The translations under genes and the position numbers were made by a program. Shown here piece after piece: positions 24,924-33,052 of a stretch of 64,000 bases of DNA. Where the stretch lies: contig NZ_JACHJB010000002.1 in the NCBI RefSeq assembly GCF_014207745.1, forward strand, positions 1,922,001 through 1,986,000, read 5' to 3'. This DNA is from Nonomuraea muscovyensis. GTDB taxonomy: Bacteria; Actinomycetota; Actinomycetes; Streptosporangiales; Streptosporangiaceae. Position 1 is the stretch's first letter; each line of letters opens with the position of its first letter. The notes beneath the pieces are model-generated. The model was not told the origin of the DNA, searched no databases, and saw nothing but the letters and a program-made list of their open reading frames with translations.

Positions 24924-25344
24924 CAGAACTCCAGTCACCTGAGGAGGCTCGCCTGGCGCGTCCTTCAGCGCCGGCCCCGCAAGGGCACCGCCGACGGCAA
25001 CCAGAACGCCCGCACCGCCATGCGCTATGTCAAACCCGGCGCCGAAACCACTCGCCGCCGTCACCGAGCACCTTGCTCCGCCCCGGCGCCGACACTGATC
25101 CGGGCTGTTCCGACAAGCTATTACCTGGACGCTTCGTAGCGCCCAAATCCGGTCCAACCCTTCGGACGCCAGATCCGGAACGGCCGCTTCCACCCGGTCT
25201 GCTGACGCGACTTTTCGTTCGTAGGCTGCTCGACCCTCGCAACGGCCGGTGCCACGCGGTTCCGTATGGCGGCCGCTGACATGATCCTCAGCGTGAATCG
25301 AAGACTGCCACCATCACGACGACGATCACCCTAACGAGCGCCGG
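24924..25344 (+). other. 421-base stretch with a possible integrase C-terminal fragment
   Basis: No intact gene. At about 25000-25045 one frame reads NARTAMRYVKPGAE, and the next frame continues LAAVTEHL, together resembling the C-terminal tyrosine region (RTAMRYV-P) of phage-type tyrosine recombinases, with a frameshift. The fragment is too short for certainty. The remaining bases to the DUF6082 gene carry no ribosome site, tRNA or strong hairpin. Confidence 0.35.
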
Positions 25345-26091
25345 TCAGGCCCCGCGGTGTCTTTCTGCCACATTCCGGCCGCCCCTCTTCTTGCCGAGGA
25401 GCACTCCGGCCCCGACGGCGACGACCGCCGCCATCCCGCCCACTACGAGCCCTCGAGACAGCCTGCCACGGGACAGGCGCGAACGTTCGGCCACCGCCTC
25501 GCCTGCCTGGACGGCCTTCTGGTACTCCTCCTCGACGATCTCGTTGAACCGCCGATCATGACGGTTGCGCTCGCTCGCCTGATACCAGGTCCGGTTGAAC
25601 TCCCAGTGCTCCCGGCCGATCCGCAACCTGAATCTGGCGGCCATCTGCATCCGCAGTTCGGCTGTCGTCGTCTCCTTGAGCGCGTAAAACGACCGGAGGA
25701 GTGCGAGCTGCATGTTGGCGTACGCCCACCATCGCATCTCCTCGTACGATTCCGCTGTGCCGTCCCACTCGGCGCCGTTCAGCTGGATGAGGGACGCGTC
25801 ATCCATCACGAAACGCGTCATCTCGACATGGAGCATCCGCACGGTGGTCTCCGACGAGATCCGTGCTGTCCGCGCCTGGAAGGCCACCGAAACGGCCAGC
25901 ACCACGAGCGACACTGCGGTCAGCAGCGCGACGGCGGAGCCGTAGGCGTCACCGACGTCGGCGAGCGAGGCCCAGTCGACACCCGTCGCGCTGGCGAGCC
26001 GATCGAGCGCGAACGGCGACGCCAGGAGCATCAGCAGGACTGCGAGCCCTGCTGCCACCCCACCAGCCCACTTCGCCCCGGCCCTCGCCAT
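25345..26091 (-). CDS. DUF6082-like membrane protein
   Basis: The 248-residue protein has two N-terminal transmembrane helices (about 8-27 and 52-72), a long charged helical region with VRMLHVEMTRFVMDDASL, YANMQLALLRSFYAL and EFNRTWYQASERNRHDRRFNEIVEEEY, and a third hydrophobic segment near the C-terminus (about 216-235). The middle part follows the DUF6082 pattern of actinomycetes. Function unknown. The extra C-terminal helix and basic tail are not usual in the shorter family members I recall. Confidence 0.7.
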   Translation of the reverse strand: MARAGAKWAGGVAAGLAVLLMLLASPFALDRLASATGVDWASLADVGDAYGSAVALLTAVSLVVLAVSVAFQARTARISSETTVRMLHVEMTRFVMDDASLIQLNGAEWDGTAESYEEMRWWAYANMQLALLRSFYALKETTTAELRMQMAARFRLRIGREHWEFNRTWYQASERNRHDRRFNEIVEEEYQKAVQAGEAVAERSRLSRGRLSRGLVVGGMAAVVAVGAGVLLGKKRGGRNVAERHRGA

Positions 26092-26358
26092 AGCCGCCCG
26101 CCTCTCCCGAAGAGGTGCTCATCCTCGGCTTACATCCGCTTCGACCGCGACCGCATTACAGCGGAGCCGTGCAGCCGTGGACTGCTCGTAAGCGATAGAC
26201 GATCGGTGGAACAAGATCGAGCGATGTCCGACCGGAATTTCCCCGGGACTATGGGCCCCCCGAGCGCCACGGTGCTGGGCTGTACCCTCCCGAAGACCTG
26301 GCAGCTCTCGCAGGCGTAGAGGTCGACACGATGAAACGCGTCCTGACCCAGAGCGGTC

Positions 26359-27174
26359 TTACATCGAGTAGGCGCCGGAGGCGAGGGCGATGACGCCGAC
26401 CACGGTCATCAGCAGCGCCGAGCCGGGGTGCATGGCGATCGAGATGCGGATGTCCTGCTTCTTCCAGGCGAGCCAGACGCCCGGGTAGAGGAAGACGAGC
26501 TTCGACAGGACCGTCCAAGGGGCCCAGAAGTGGTACACCGAGAAGAAGAAGGTGTTGAAGAACGGGGCCCACTTGCCGAGCTGCGGGAGGCGGGGCAGCA
26601 GGAAGCCGCGGAAGTAGTACTCCTCGAGCAGGGGCAGAGTGAAGCCGGTGAACGGCGCGCAAATGAGCAGCGTGGTGAGCACGAGCTCCTGCGAATAGCC
26701 CTGGAGGTAGGCGGTGCCGTCGGGGCCGGCGCCCTGGTAGTCCACCCAGGTGAAGAACCAGTCGTAGACGACGTTGTCCAGCGGGGTCAGCGAGAGCGAG
26801 ACCACAGTCATCCACACGAGGCACGCGGCCCCGAGCCAGAAGACCTTGCCGCGCGAGAGCGGCCTGTCGCGGTAGTGGACGACGCCCTTCATCGTGCAGC
26901 GGCCGGTCTGCTTCTTGCCCAGCCACAGCAGGAACAGTTGGAGCGGGAAGAGCACGACCGCGAGGGCGATGGCCCAGGCCAGGAAGATCGGGAAGTCCAT
27001 CGCCCGGACCAGGGGGGCGGCGATGAACGCGTACACGGCGACGATGACGGCGCCAGGCACCAGGTGCAGCGCGATGGAGAACGGGACGGAGTGACGGTCG
27101 GCGAGGAGCTTCGCGACGAAGCCTTTCGGCTGGGCGCCTTGGGTGTCGGCCGGGGGCCGCATTGCTGTATCCAT
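26359..27174 (-). CDS. CPBP-family intramembrane metalloprotease
   Basis: The 271-residue polytopic protein carries the CPBP (CAAX/bacteriocin-processing, Abi) motifs: LLEEYYFRGFLLPRL with the paired Glu and Arg (about residues 198-212) and FFFSVYHFWAP with the conserved His, then a third motif near the end (SIAMHPGSALL). About seven to eight hydrophobic segments are visible. ATG 27174 (MDTAMRPPAD) is the likely start. It stands alone; a substrate cannot be named. The gap 26092-26358 holds nothing recognisable. Confidence 0.85.
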   Translation of the reverse strand: MDTAMRPPADTQGAQPKGFVAKLLADRHSVPFSIALHLVPGAVIVAVYAFIAAPLVRAMDFPIFLAWAIALAVVLFPLQLFLLWLGKKQTGRCTMKGVVHYRDRPLSRGKVFWLGAACLVWMTVVSLSLTPLDNVVYDWFFTWVDYQGAGPDGTAYLQGYSQELVLTTLLICAPFTGFTLPLLEEYYFRGFLLPRLPQLGKWAPFFNTFFFSVYHFWAPWTVLSKLVFLYPGVWLAWKKQDIRISIAMHPGSALLMTVVGVIALASGAYSM

Positions 27175-27301
27175 GCCGGGAAGTGTGGCCCCGCGACCTA
27201 ACACGGACCTGATATCGCGCTGACACGGCTTCGAGTCGCCGTGAAAGGCGCAGGTCACGGCGAGTGCGGGCCGGGCGGGAGCTATCGGGTCGCTCCCGCG
27301 T

Positions 27302-27427
27302 CATGATGCCGGCGCCGATCCAGGCCAGTCCTCGCTGCTCGCGAACACCCTGCCAGACCAGCCATGCGCCGCCGATCTCGGCAAGCGCGGCCAGGGCGAA
27401 CAACAGCAGCGAGCGGATGATCGTCAT
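27302..27427 (-). pseudogene. Truncated YnfA (UPF0060) membrane protein
   Basis: ATG 27427 begins MTIIRSLLLFALAALAEIGG then AWLVWQGVREQRGLAWIGAG, a near-perfect YnfA N-terminus (family length about 108). After about 42 residues similarity stops at GAGIM and the frame runs on without family similarity opposite the CPBP gene. The three C-terminal helices are therefore missing. Its ATG overlaps the stop of the upstream small membrane gene (ATGA), as in an operon. Confidence 0.75.
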
Positions 27428-27710
27428 GGCAGGCAGTACAGCGCATCCCGGCGATACAGCCACCACATGCCCGCGGCCGCGGCGATCAGCACACCGGCGA
27501 TGGCCAGCAGCATCCGTTCGGCCAGCGCGGCGCCGGCGCCGGTGAGCAGCCCGGCCCCGATCAGCAGCGGCAGGGCGCAGCAGGCCGCGCAGGCAAGCAC
27601 CGCCAGCGCGGCGGTGGCCTGCCATCGACCGGGATGTCGTGGCTCGGCACGCTGGCCGAGGTGGCCAGGGGTAGGTCGGTAGGTGCACGGTGGTCGTGAT
27701 CGGTGCTCAC
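27424..27710 (-). pseudogene. Frameshifted small membrane protein of a decayed metal-type operon
   Basis: GTG 27710, with GGAG-AAC upstream, starts a His/Asp-rich N-terminus (STDHDHRAPTDLPLATSASV). The continuation RWQATAALAVLACAACCALP then LLIGAGLLTGAGAALAERML, ending WWLYRRDALYCLP, lies in another frame, needing a one-base shift near the CATCCCGG stretch (about 27632). The span of 287 bases is not a multiple of three. The ACAACCALPLL helix and length resemble small membrane proteins of actinobacterial mercury or heavy-metal loci. Confidence 0.55.
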
Positions 27711-27714
27711 ATGA

Positions 27715-27806
27715 TCAGTTCTCCTCCGGGGCGTGAGCTGCGGCCAGGTCGGCGAGCGGCAGCGGGCAGTCGGGGACAGGTACGGCCCTTCGAGGTCCTG
27801 GCTCAT
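27715..27806 (-). pseudogene. Frameshifted small ORF after the 118-residue gene
   Basis: ATG 27806 overlaps the previous stop (ATGA) and begins MSQDLEG; a natural-looking end, VPVPDCPLPLADLAAAHAPE, is in another frame, closed by a stop at 27715-27717. The 92-base span indicates a lost or gained base. Too short to assign a function. Confidence 0.4.
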
Positions 27807-28159
27807 GCCGATGGGGGCGCGGCCGCCGCCACGGCGCGGGCCTGCAGCGCGTCCAGGATCTCGGCCTGCCGCGCTGGGACCGTCACCTCCAGCGTCAGGC
27901 TTCCGTCGGCGATGGTGAGGGTGAAGGTGAAGAAGGAGCAGCAGCCGTTCTCCCGCGCTGTCAGTTCGGCGGCCCGGCCGGCGTGCTCGGGGCTGAAGGC
28001 GAGCTCCAGCCGCAGCCGTGTGCGCTCCGGCCGCGTCACTGCCCGCACCGTGTCGGCGAACAAGGTGTCGAACTCGGACGCTCGTAGTGGCTGCTCGGCG
28101 GTGGGCAGCGTGCACGCCGAGGGCACCCACTCCTGGTCAAAGGCGATGTTCTGGCTCAT
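27803..28159 (-). CDS. Conserved small protein of MerR-controlled metal-type loci
   Basis: The 118-residue protein contains WVPSACTLPTAEQPLRASEF, FDTLFADTVRAV and ARENGCCSFFTFTL, with a GCC cysteine pair. I recall this protein as a frequent companion of MerR-type heavy-metal regulators in actinomycetes, but its function is not known. ATG 28159 directly follows a MerR-type promoter with an eight-base distance from the -10 box, implying a leaderless message. It is the first and only apparently intact gene of the cluster down to 27302. Confidence 0.7.
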   Translation of the reverse strand: MSQNIAFDQEWVPSACTLPTAEQPLRASEFDTLFADTVRAVTRPERTRLRLELAFSPEHAGRAAELTARENGCCSFFTFTLTIADGSLTLEVTVPARQAEILDALQARAVAAAAPPSA

Positions 28160-28166
28160 GCCTCGA

Positions 28167-28197
28167 CGGTAAGCCTGTACCTGGGTACCGGATGCAA
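28167..28197 (-). promoter_or_regulatory. MerR-type promoter with 19-bp spacer
   Basis: On the minus strand, TTGCAT (28197-28192) and TTACCG (28172-28167) are separated by exactly 19 bases, longer than normal, and the spacer contains the imperfect dyad CCGGTACCCAGGTACAGG. This is the signature of promoters twisted open by MerR-family activators. No merR gene is present within several kilobases. Confidence 0.7.
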
Positions 28198-28344
28198 GCC
28201 TGTGCGGGCGGGTGAGTCCGTCGCCGCAGCCCTGAGTCGAGCTTGGCGTCGCTACCCGCGCTTTCCTGGCCGCCACAGGCCGCCACCGCTCCCGCCCGGC
28301 GGCCCGTGGCATCCGCGGCTACCCGGGGCGTGAGCGGCCGGTGG

Positions 28345-29529
28345 TCATGGCGGTGTGTGAGTCGAGCGGCGGCGGGCGTTCAGGGTGGTGATCACGGTCG
28401 CCAGCGGGCCGATGGCCAGCAGGACGGCGAGTGCGGCGAAGCCGTACGTCAGGGTGAACAGGGTCGCGACGCCGGCGACCAGGAGTGGGCCGCCGGCGTC
28501 GCCGAGTTCGCGGCCGAGTTCGGCCGAGCCCATGGTCTGGCCCAGACGTTCGGGCGGGGTGGAGGCGGCCAGGGCGGCGAAGCCGAGCGGGGTGATCAGC
28601 CCGGTGCCGGCGCCGATCAGCAGTGCGACGGCCAGGATGCCGCCCAGGCCGGGAAGGACGGCGGCCCCGAGACCGGCGGCGGTGACCAGCAGGCCGGTCG
28701 CGAGCCCGGTCCGGGTGCTGAGGCGGCCGGCGTCCAGGGCTCGTCCGGCGAGTGGCTGGATGAGGGCGGCGCTGGCGGCCAGGACGGAGACGGCGGCGCC
28801 GGTGGCCACGGTGCCGAGTCCTGCGGCCGCGCCGGAGACGGGCAGGAAGCCGACGCCGACCGACAGCGCGGCGGTCGCCCCGGCCAGGGCTGCGGTGGGG
28901 GTCAGGAAGGCGGGTGCGCTCAGGCGGCGGGCCAGGTCCAGGACGGTCTGGCGGGCGCGCGGCAGTGGTGGCACGGCGGGTACGGCCAGCGCCGCCCACA
29001 CGGCCACGCATGCGGCGAGCACGGCCATCACCGTGAACAGCAGGCGCAGCCCGCCGGCCCACACCAAGACGCCGCCGAGCAATGGGCCGAGGGTGTAGCC
29101 GATGGACTTGTAGAAGCCGTAGCTGCCGAAGGCGCGCCCGCGCCTCGCGGCCGGGTTGAGCCGGGCGACCAGCGCGGAGGCCGAGGGGGAGAACGCCGAC
29201 GCGGCCGCGCCCTGGCCGAGGCGGGCCGCCCACAGCCAGCCGGGGCTGTCGGCGAGTGCGTACAGCGCGGAGGCCGCGGCGAAGGCGACCAGCCCACCCA
29301 GCAGCACGGGCCGGGCGCCGATGCGGTCGGCCAGGCTGCCGAAGACGGGCTTGAGCAGCACCTCCGCCCCGTCATAAAGGGCCAGCAGGCCGCCGAGCAC
29401 CAGCAGCGAGGTGACCGCGTCGGCGGAGAAGCCGCCGAGGTTGGCCGCGATGGCGTGCGCGCCGAACGCGGTGGTGAACCCTGTCGCATACAGCGGCCAC
29501 ATCGCTGCCCGGGACACCGGGACGCTCAT
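28345..29529 (-). CDS. MFS efflux transporter
   Basis: The 394-residue protein has 12 predicted hydrophobic segments. The signature loop between helices 2 and 3, FGSLADRIGARPVLLGGL, and the antiporter-like region GSYGFYKSIGYTLGPLLGG in helix 5 support a drug or metal exporter of the major facilitator superfamily. Its start ATG 29529 overlaps the stop of the ChrB-N gene (ATGA), so they are co-translated. In such operons the MFS protein replaces the usual ChrA transporter. The exported substrate, chromate or otherwise, is not proved by the sequence. Confidence 0.85.
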   Translation of the reverse strand: MSVPVSRAAMWPLYATGFTTAFGAHAIAANLGGFSADAVTSLLVLGGLLALYDGAEVLLKPVFGSLADRIGARPVLLGGLVAFAAASALYALADSPGWLWAARLGQGAAASAFSPSASALVARLNPAARRGRAFGSYGFYKSIGYTLGPLLGGVLVWAGGLRLLFTVMAVLAACVAVWAALAVPAVPPLPRARQTVLDLARRLSAPAFLTPTAALAGATAALSVGVGFLPVSGAAAGLGTVATGAAVSVLAASAALIQPLAGRALDAGRLSTRTGLATGLLVTAAGLGAAVLPGLGGILAVALLIGAGTGLITPLGFAALAASTPPERLGQTMGSAELGRELGDAGGPLLVAGVATLFTLTYGFAALAVLLAIGPLATVITTLNARRRSTHTPP

Positions 29530-30086
29530 GGCTGCTCGGGGAGCATGCGATGCAGCTCTTCGAAGACGCGCTCGGCGTAGTCCGCGCAGCGGCGTTCGCA
29601 GTCTTTGAGCCGCTCGGCGGCCTGGGCCGCCTCGGGTGCGGTGAAGACGTCGCGGGCGCTCAGATCCCGGTGCCGGCGCCGCAGCCGTTCCAGGCTCTGC
29701 TCCTCTTCCTCCAGTTCGGCCAGGGTGAACTTGGCGATCCGGGTCTCCTTGGCGATCTCGGCCTCGAACGTGGCGCAGTCGGCCAGGAACTCGGCCCAGT
29801 CGGCCGAGCGCGCGTCGGTGAACAATCGCTGGAAGCGGGCCGCGTCCTCGGTCGCGCGCCCGGCGGCGGTCAGCGTCATGGCCTGGCCACCGGCCGAATC
29901 GGTGAGCTCGACCGCGCGAGCGACGCCATCGGCGAAGGCGGGCACATCCGGGACCGCCCAGATGCCCTGTCCCAAAGAGATCGCACCGGCCTTGCGCAGC
30001 TCGCGCCAGACCGCCACCCGATGGCGGGACGGTTCGGCGGGCAGCTTGATCACCAACACCAGCCACCGCATGTCAGCAGTCGTCAC
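29526..30086 (-). CDS. ChrB N-terminal-domain protein
   Basis: The 186-residue protein follows the chromate-resistance ChrB N-terminal domain throughout: WLVLVIKLPAEPSRHRVAVW, RELRKAGAISLGQGIWAVPD, FTDARSADWAEFLADC and KFTLAELEEEEQSLERLRRR, with a long coiled-coil-like region at 115-165. The C-terminal ChrB domain is absent. GTG 30086 is preferred because TACATT lies seven bases upstream (leaderless); ATG 30071 is the alternative. It heads an operon with the MFS gene and could act as the sensor or regulator of it. Confidence 0.82.
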   Translation of the reverse strand: MTTADMRWLVLVIKLPAEPSRHRVAVWRELRKAGAISLGQGIWAVPDVPAFADGVARAVELTDSAGGQAMTLTAAGRATEDAARFQRLFTDARSADWAEFLADCATFEAEIAKETRIAKFTLAELEEEEQSLERLRRRHRDLSARDVFTAPEAAQAAERLKDCERRCADYAERVFEELHRMLPEQP

Positions 30087-30095
30087 AGCGGTGAA

Positions 30096-30111
30096 TGTAG
30101 CAGCCGTTACA
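30096..30111. promoter_or_regulatory. Inverted repeat TGTAG-N6-TTACA at the ChrB-N promoter
   Basis: The half-sites TGTAG (30096-30100) and TTACA (30107-30111) flank the region just upstream of the -10 box of the ChrB-N gene. A TGTA-TACA dyad of this kind is typical for GntR/PadR-like repressors. Confidence 0.45.
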
Positions 30112-30143
30112 CTCTGCTGGCTTGGAGGTGATCAGCCGCTCGG

Positions 30144-30385
30144 TCAGGCCGGAGTGGAGGTACGGCGCAGCGCCGCCCAGCTGCCCCAGCCGGCCTCGGC
30201 CTGCACCGCGCTCCGGACGCCGCCCAGGGCGGTCATGACGGTGGGTGTCCAGGAACAGCGGCCCATCGACGGCGAGCCGGTTGGCCCGGATCAGCAGCCC
30301 GTCACCGCGCAGTACGCGGGCGTATTCCGCCGCGAACAGCAGGACGTCGACGCAGACGACGGCAGCGACCGAGGCGTAGCAGACC
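30144..30385 (-). pseudogene. Methyltransferase C-terminal relic
   Basis: One frame reads VVCVDVLLFAAEYARVLRGD then GLLIRANRLAVDGPLF, matching the motif region of class I SAM-dependent methyltransferases; the ending VQAEAGWGSWAALRRTSTPA is in another frame and stops at 30144-30146. The shift lies near 30235. The N-terminal SAM-binding half is missing. It is another gene remnant in this scar-rich region. Confidence 0.6.
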
Positions 30386-30456
30386 CCTGCTCGGACTGCG
30401 GCGACCTGAGCGGCCGCCGCCGCCCTGAGCGGCCGCTGCCGCCCTGGGCTGCGCTG

Positions 30457-30750
30457 TCAGCCGGTGGGGCCGACGTCCGGGCGGACCTCCTTCTCGGTGA
30501 CGGCGTCCTCGGGCTCCGTGCCCTGTTCCGTCTCCTCGGCCTGCTCGGCCTGCTCGGGCTCTCGCGGCCGGTCGGACCGCCCGCCCTCTTCGGCGTCTGC
30601 GGGCGAGGGTCCGGCCTGGGCCTCGGGCGGGTCGGCGGGGATCGGGCGGCCGGACGTGGACGTCTCGGCGCCCGACCTCCGGGCGACCACATCGCTCTCG
30701 GCGTTCAGCCCGCGCACGGCGTCGGGCGTGTCCTCGTGGTTCTCGCTCAT
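30457..30750 (-). CDS. Acidic low-complexity small protein
   Basis: The 97-residue frame, MSENHEDTPDAVRGLNAESD followed by stretches such as REPEQAEQAEETEQGTEPED, is very rich in Glu, Pro, Asp and Ala and has no hydrophobic segment. Disordered acidic hypotheticals of this type occur in actinomycetes. It lies 92 bases after the ribokinase on the same strand and could be the tail of that transcript. No family is recognised, and it might be a chance frame. Confidence 0.5.
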   Translation of the reverse strand: MSENHEDTPDAVRGLNAESDVVARRSGAETSTSGRPIPADPPEAQAGPSPADAEEGGRSDRPREPEQAEQAEETEQGTEPEDAVTEKEVRPDVGPTG

Positions 30751-30842
30751 GGTGCCCCTCTGCCCCGGGGACGGGCGGTGATGTCGCGACCCGGCCGGGC
30801 CGCCGGACAGACGGCCCTGCGGCCCCCGCGGCGAGGAGCGGC

Positions 30843-31727
30843 TCAGCCCAGGGCGGCGTCGATCTCGGCGCGGGCGGGCATCGAGGTGCTCGCGCCCTGC
30901 CGCTGCACCGACAGGGCAGCCGCCACCGAGGCGAACCGCAGCGCCTCGGCCGCCGGGAGACCCTCCGACCGCGCCACCGCCAGGGCCCCGGCGAACGTGT
31001 CGCCCGCCGCCGTGGTGTCCACCGCGGCCACCCGTACGGCGGGCACGCGCAGCCGCTCCCCCGATCGCGACCCGTACAGGGCTCCGTCGGAGCCCAGCGT
31101 GATCACGGCCTCCGGCACCCGCTCCAGCAGTGCCTCCAGGGCGGCCTCCGGCTCGTTCCGGCCGGTCACGGCCGCGGCCTCGTGCTCGTTGGGGACGATG
31201 AGGGTGACGGCGTCGAGCAGTTCGTCCGGCAGCGGCCGGGCCGGGGCCGGGGTGAGGATCGCCGGCACGCCCGCCTCCTTCGCCGCCCGCGCGGCGCCCG
31301 TCACCGCGTCCAGGGGGAGTTCGAGCTGGAGCAGCACGGCGCGGGAAGCCGCGATGACCGCGCGGTCGGCGGCGTCCGGCGCGGTGACGGCGCCGTTCGC
31401 GCCGGGCACCACGATGATCGAGTTGCCGCCCGCGTCGTCCACCACGATGTGCGCGATGCCGCTCGGGCCCGGCACCCGGCGCAGGTGCTCGACGTTGACC
31501 CCGGCCACCGCGAGCGTGTCGCGGATCTCCGCGCCGAACCCGTCGTCGCCGACGGCGCCGAGGAAGGTCACCTCGGCGCCCGCGCGGGCCGCCGCGATCG
31601 CCTGGTTGGCCCCCTTCCCGCCGGGGATGGTGCGGAACGCCCGGCCGGTGACCGTCTCGCCCTGCTTGGGGGCCTGGGCCACGTAGGCGACCAGGTCCAT
31701 GTTGGCGCTGCCGAAGACCGAGATCAT
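30843..31727 (-). CDS. rbsK: Ribokinase (PfkB family), last gene of the ADP-ribosylglycohydrolase operon
   Basis: Phosphorylates ribose to ribose 5-phosphate with ATP. The 294-residue protein has the PfkB signatures: IPGGKGANQAIAAARAGA near residue 38 and VAAVDTTAAGDTFAGALAVA with the catalytic aspartate in DTTAAGD (about residue 245). FGSANMDLVAYV and LTPAPARPLPDELL are also ribokinase-like. Start ATG 31727 overlaps the stop of the upstream glycohydrolase gene (ATGA). Position at the end of an operon of four ADP-ribosylglycohydrolase-type proteins suggests it captures ribose released by them. A related pentose is possible. Confidence 0.88.
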   Translation of the reverse strand: MISVFGSANMDLVAYVAQAPKQGETVTGRAFRTIPGGKGANQAIAAARAGAEVTFLGAVGDDGFGAEIRDTLAVAGVNVEHLRRVPGPSGIAHIVVDDAGGNSIIVVPGANGAVTAPDAADRAVIAASRAVLLQLELPLDAVTGAARAAKEAGVPAILTPAPARPLPDELLDAVTLIVPNEHEAAAVTGRNEPEAALEALLERVPEAVITLGSDGALYGSRSGERLRVPAVRVAAVDTTAAGDTFAGALAVARSEGLPAAEALRFASVAAALSVQRQGASTSMPARAEIDAALG

Positions 31728-33052
31728 GGCTCCATCATCTCCTGCGTGCGGCGGGCCAGCTCGTCCAGCCCGATGCCGTCGAAGCCCGTCAGGCTGCTGG
31801 CCAGGGTGTTCTTCGTGATCCACTGGTCGGGTACGCCGCCGTTGAGCGCCCCGGCGACCGATCCGGCGGTGGCGCCGGCCGAGTCGGTGTCCCAGCCTCC
31901 GGCGACCGCCCCGGCGATGGAGGCGGTGACGTCGCCGTCGCCGTGGACGAGGGCGGCGGCGACCAGGGCGGCGTTGTTGATCGTGTGCACCCAGTGCAGG
32001 CGCCCGTGCCGCTCGTACAGCCGGTCGACGACCCGCTCGAAGTCACGCTCGGCCGCGGCGTCCTCGGCCGCCCGCCGGACCGCCTCGTGCAGGCGCGAGC
32101 CGGGCGGCACCACCGACAGCCCGGCGGCCACCACCTCCTCCGCCGAGGTCGCGACGAGCGACTGGGCGCACATGGCGGCGGCGAACATCGCCCCGTACAC
32201 GCCGTTGGCGGTGTGCGTGAGCCGGGCGTCCCGCCAGGCGTACCCGGCCGCGGTGGCCGGGTCGCCCGGGTTGACCCACCCGTACACGTCGGCCCTGATC
32301 AGCGCGCCGATCCACTCGCGGAAGGGATTGCGGTGGGTGGCGGTCTCGGGCGGCTCGACGCCGGACAGCAGGTTGCGGTACGCGACGCGCTCGGCGGTGA
32401 ACGTGCGGCCCGCGGGCAGCTCGTCCAGCCAGACCGCGGCCACGTCGTCGGTGGTGAAGCCGCGGCCGTGGCGTTCGAGGACGGTCAGGGCGAGCAGCGG
32501 GTAGTTGAGGTCGTCGTCCTCGGGAATGCCGTCGATGTTCTCGGCCAGCGAGTTGACGGCGCTGCGCCGGTTCCACGGCCACCGCGCCGCGACCTCGCGC
32601 GGCAGGCCCTCGGCGGTGAACCAGCCGCGGATGGGCCAGTTGCCGGTGGACTCGGCGATCTCCCTGACGCCCTGGCGGGGGATCTTCTCCACGGGTTTGC
32701 CCAGCACGCACCCGGCCGCCCGGCCCTGCCAGGCGCCGAGCACGCGGGCGGGATCCACCGCCGAGGCGGGCGCGGGGGCGGGCCAGGTGGGGGTGGCGGC
32801 GATGATCGCGTCGAGGTCGGTCGGCTCGGGGAGCGGGGACGGCATGGCGGCCAGCTCGTCGAGCAGGCTCTCCGCCAGTGGCCGCAGCGCCCGCGCGCGC
32901 GGCTCGGAGGCGCCCGCGCGGGGCGGCGCGTCGTGCCCGCCGGCCGCGCGCCACCGGGCCGCGATGGCGCCCACGTCCCTGCCGTCCTCGGCGGCCTGCC
33001 GGAGCTCGTGCCCCACCAGGTCCTCCGGCTGGACCCACGTGAGCCTGATCAC
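31724..33052 (-). CDS. ADP-ribosylglycohydrolase-family protein D (long variant)
   Basis: The 442-residue protein has an extra N-terminal region of about 100 residues, then the ARH core: GAWQGRAAGCVLGKPVE, a variant first metal motif EDDDLNY (178-184) in place of TDDT, and GGWDTDSAGATAGSVAGAL (DTDS at 388-391), the intact second metal motif. Variant EDDDLNY proteins form a distinct branch of the family. It starts at GTG 33052, overlapping the previous stop (GTGA), and its stop overlaps the ribokinase start. It probably cleaves a ribosyl bond; the acceptor is unknown. Confidence 0.85.
   Translation of the reverse strand: MIRLTWVQPEDLVGHELRQAAEDGRDVGAIAARWRAAGGHDAPPRAGASEPRARALRPLAESLLDELAAMPSPLPEPTDLDAIIAATPTWPAPAPASAVDPARVLGAWQGRAAGCVLGKPVEKIPRQGVREIAESTGNWPIRGWFTAEGLPREVAARWPWNRRSAVNSLAENIDGIPEDDDLNYPLLALTVLERHGRGFTTDDVAAVWLDELPAGRTFTAERVAYRNLLSGVEPPETATHRNPFREWIGALIRADVYGWVNPGDPATAAGYAWRDARLTHTANGVYGAMFAAAMCAQSLVATSAEEVVAAGLSVVPPGSRLHEAVRRAAEDAAAERDFERVVDRLYERHGRLHWVHTINNAALVAAALVHGDGDVTASIAGAVAGGWDTDSAGATAGSVAGALNGGVPDQWITKNTLASSLTGFDGIGLDELARRTQEMMEP

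Noticed and set aside
28243..29580. 445-codon Gly/Gln-rich plus-strand frame
   Set aside because: Shadow of the MFS transporter gene; the translation is repetitive and has no motif.
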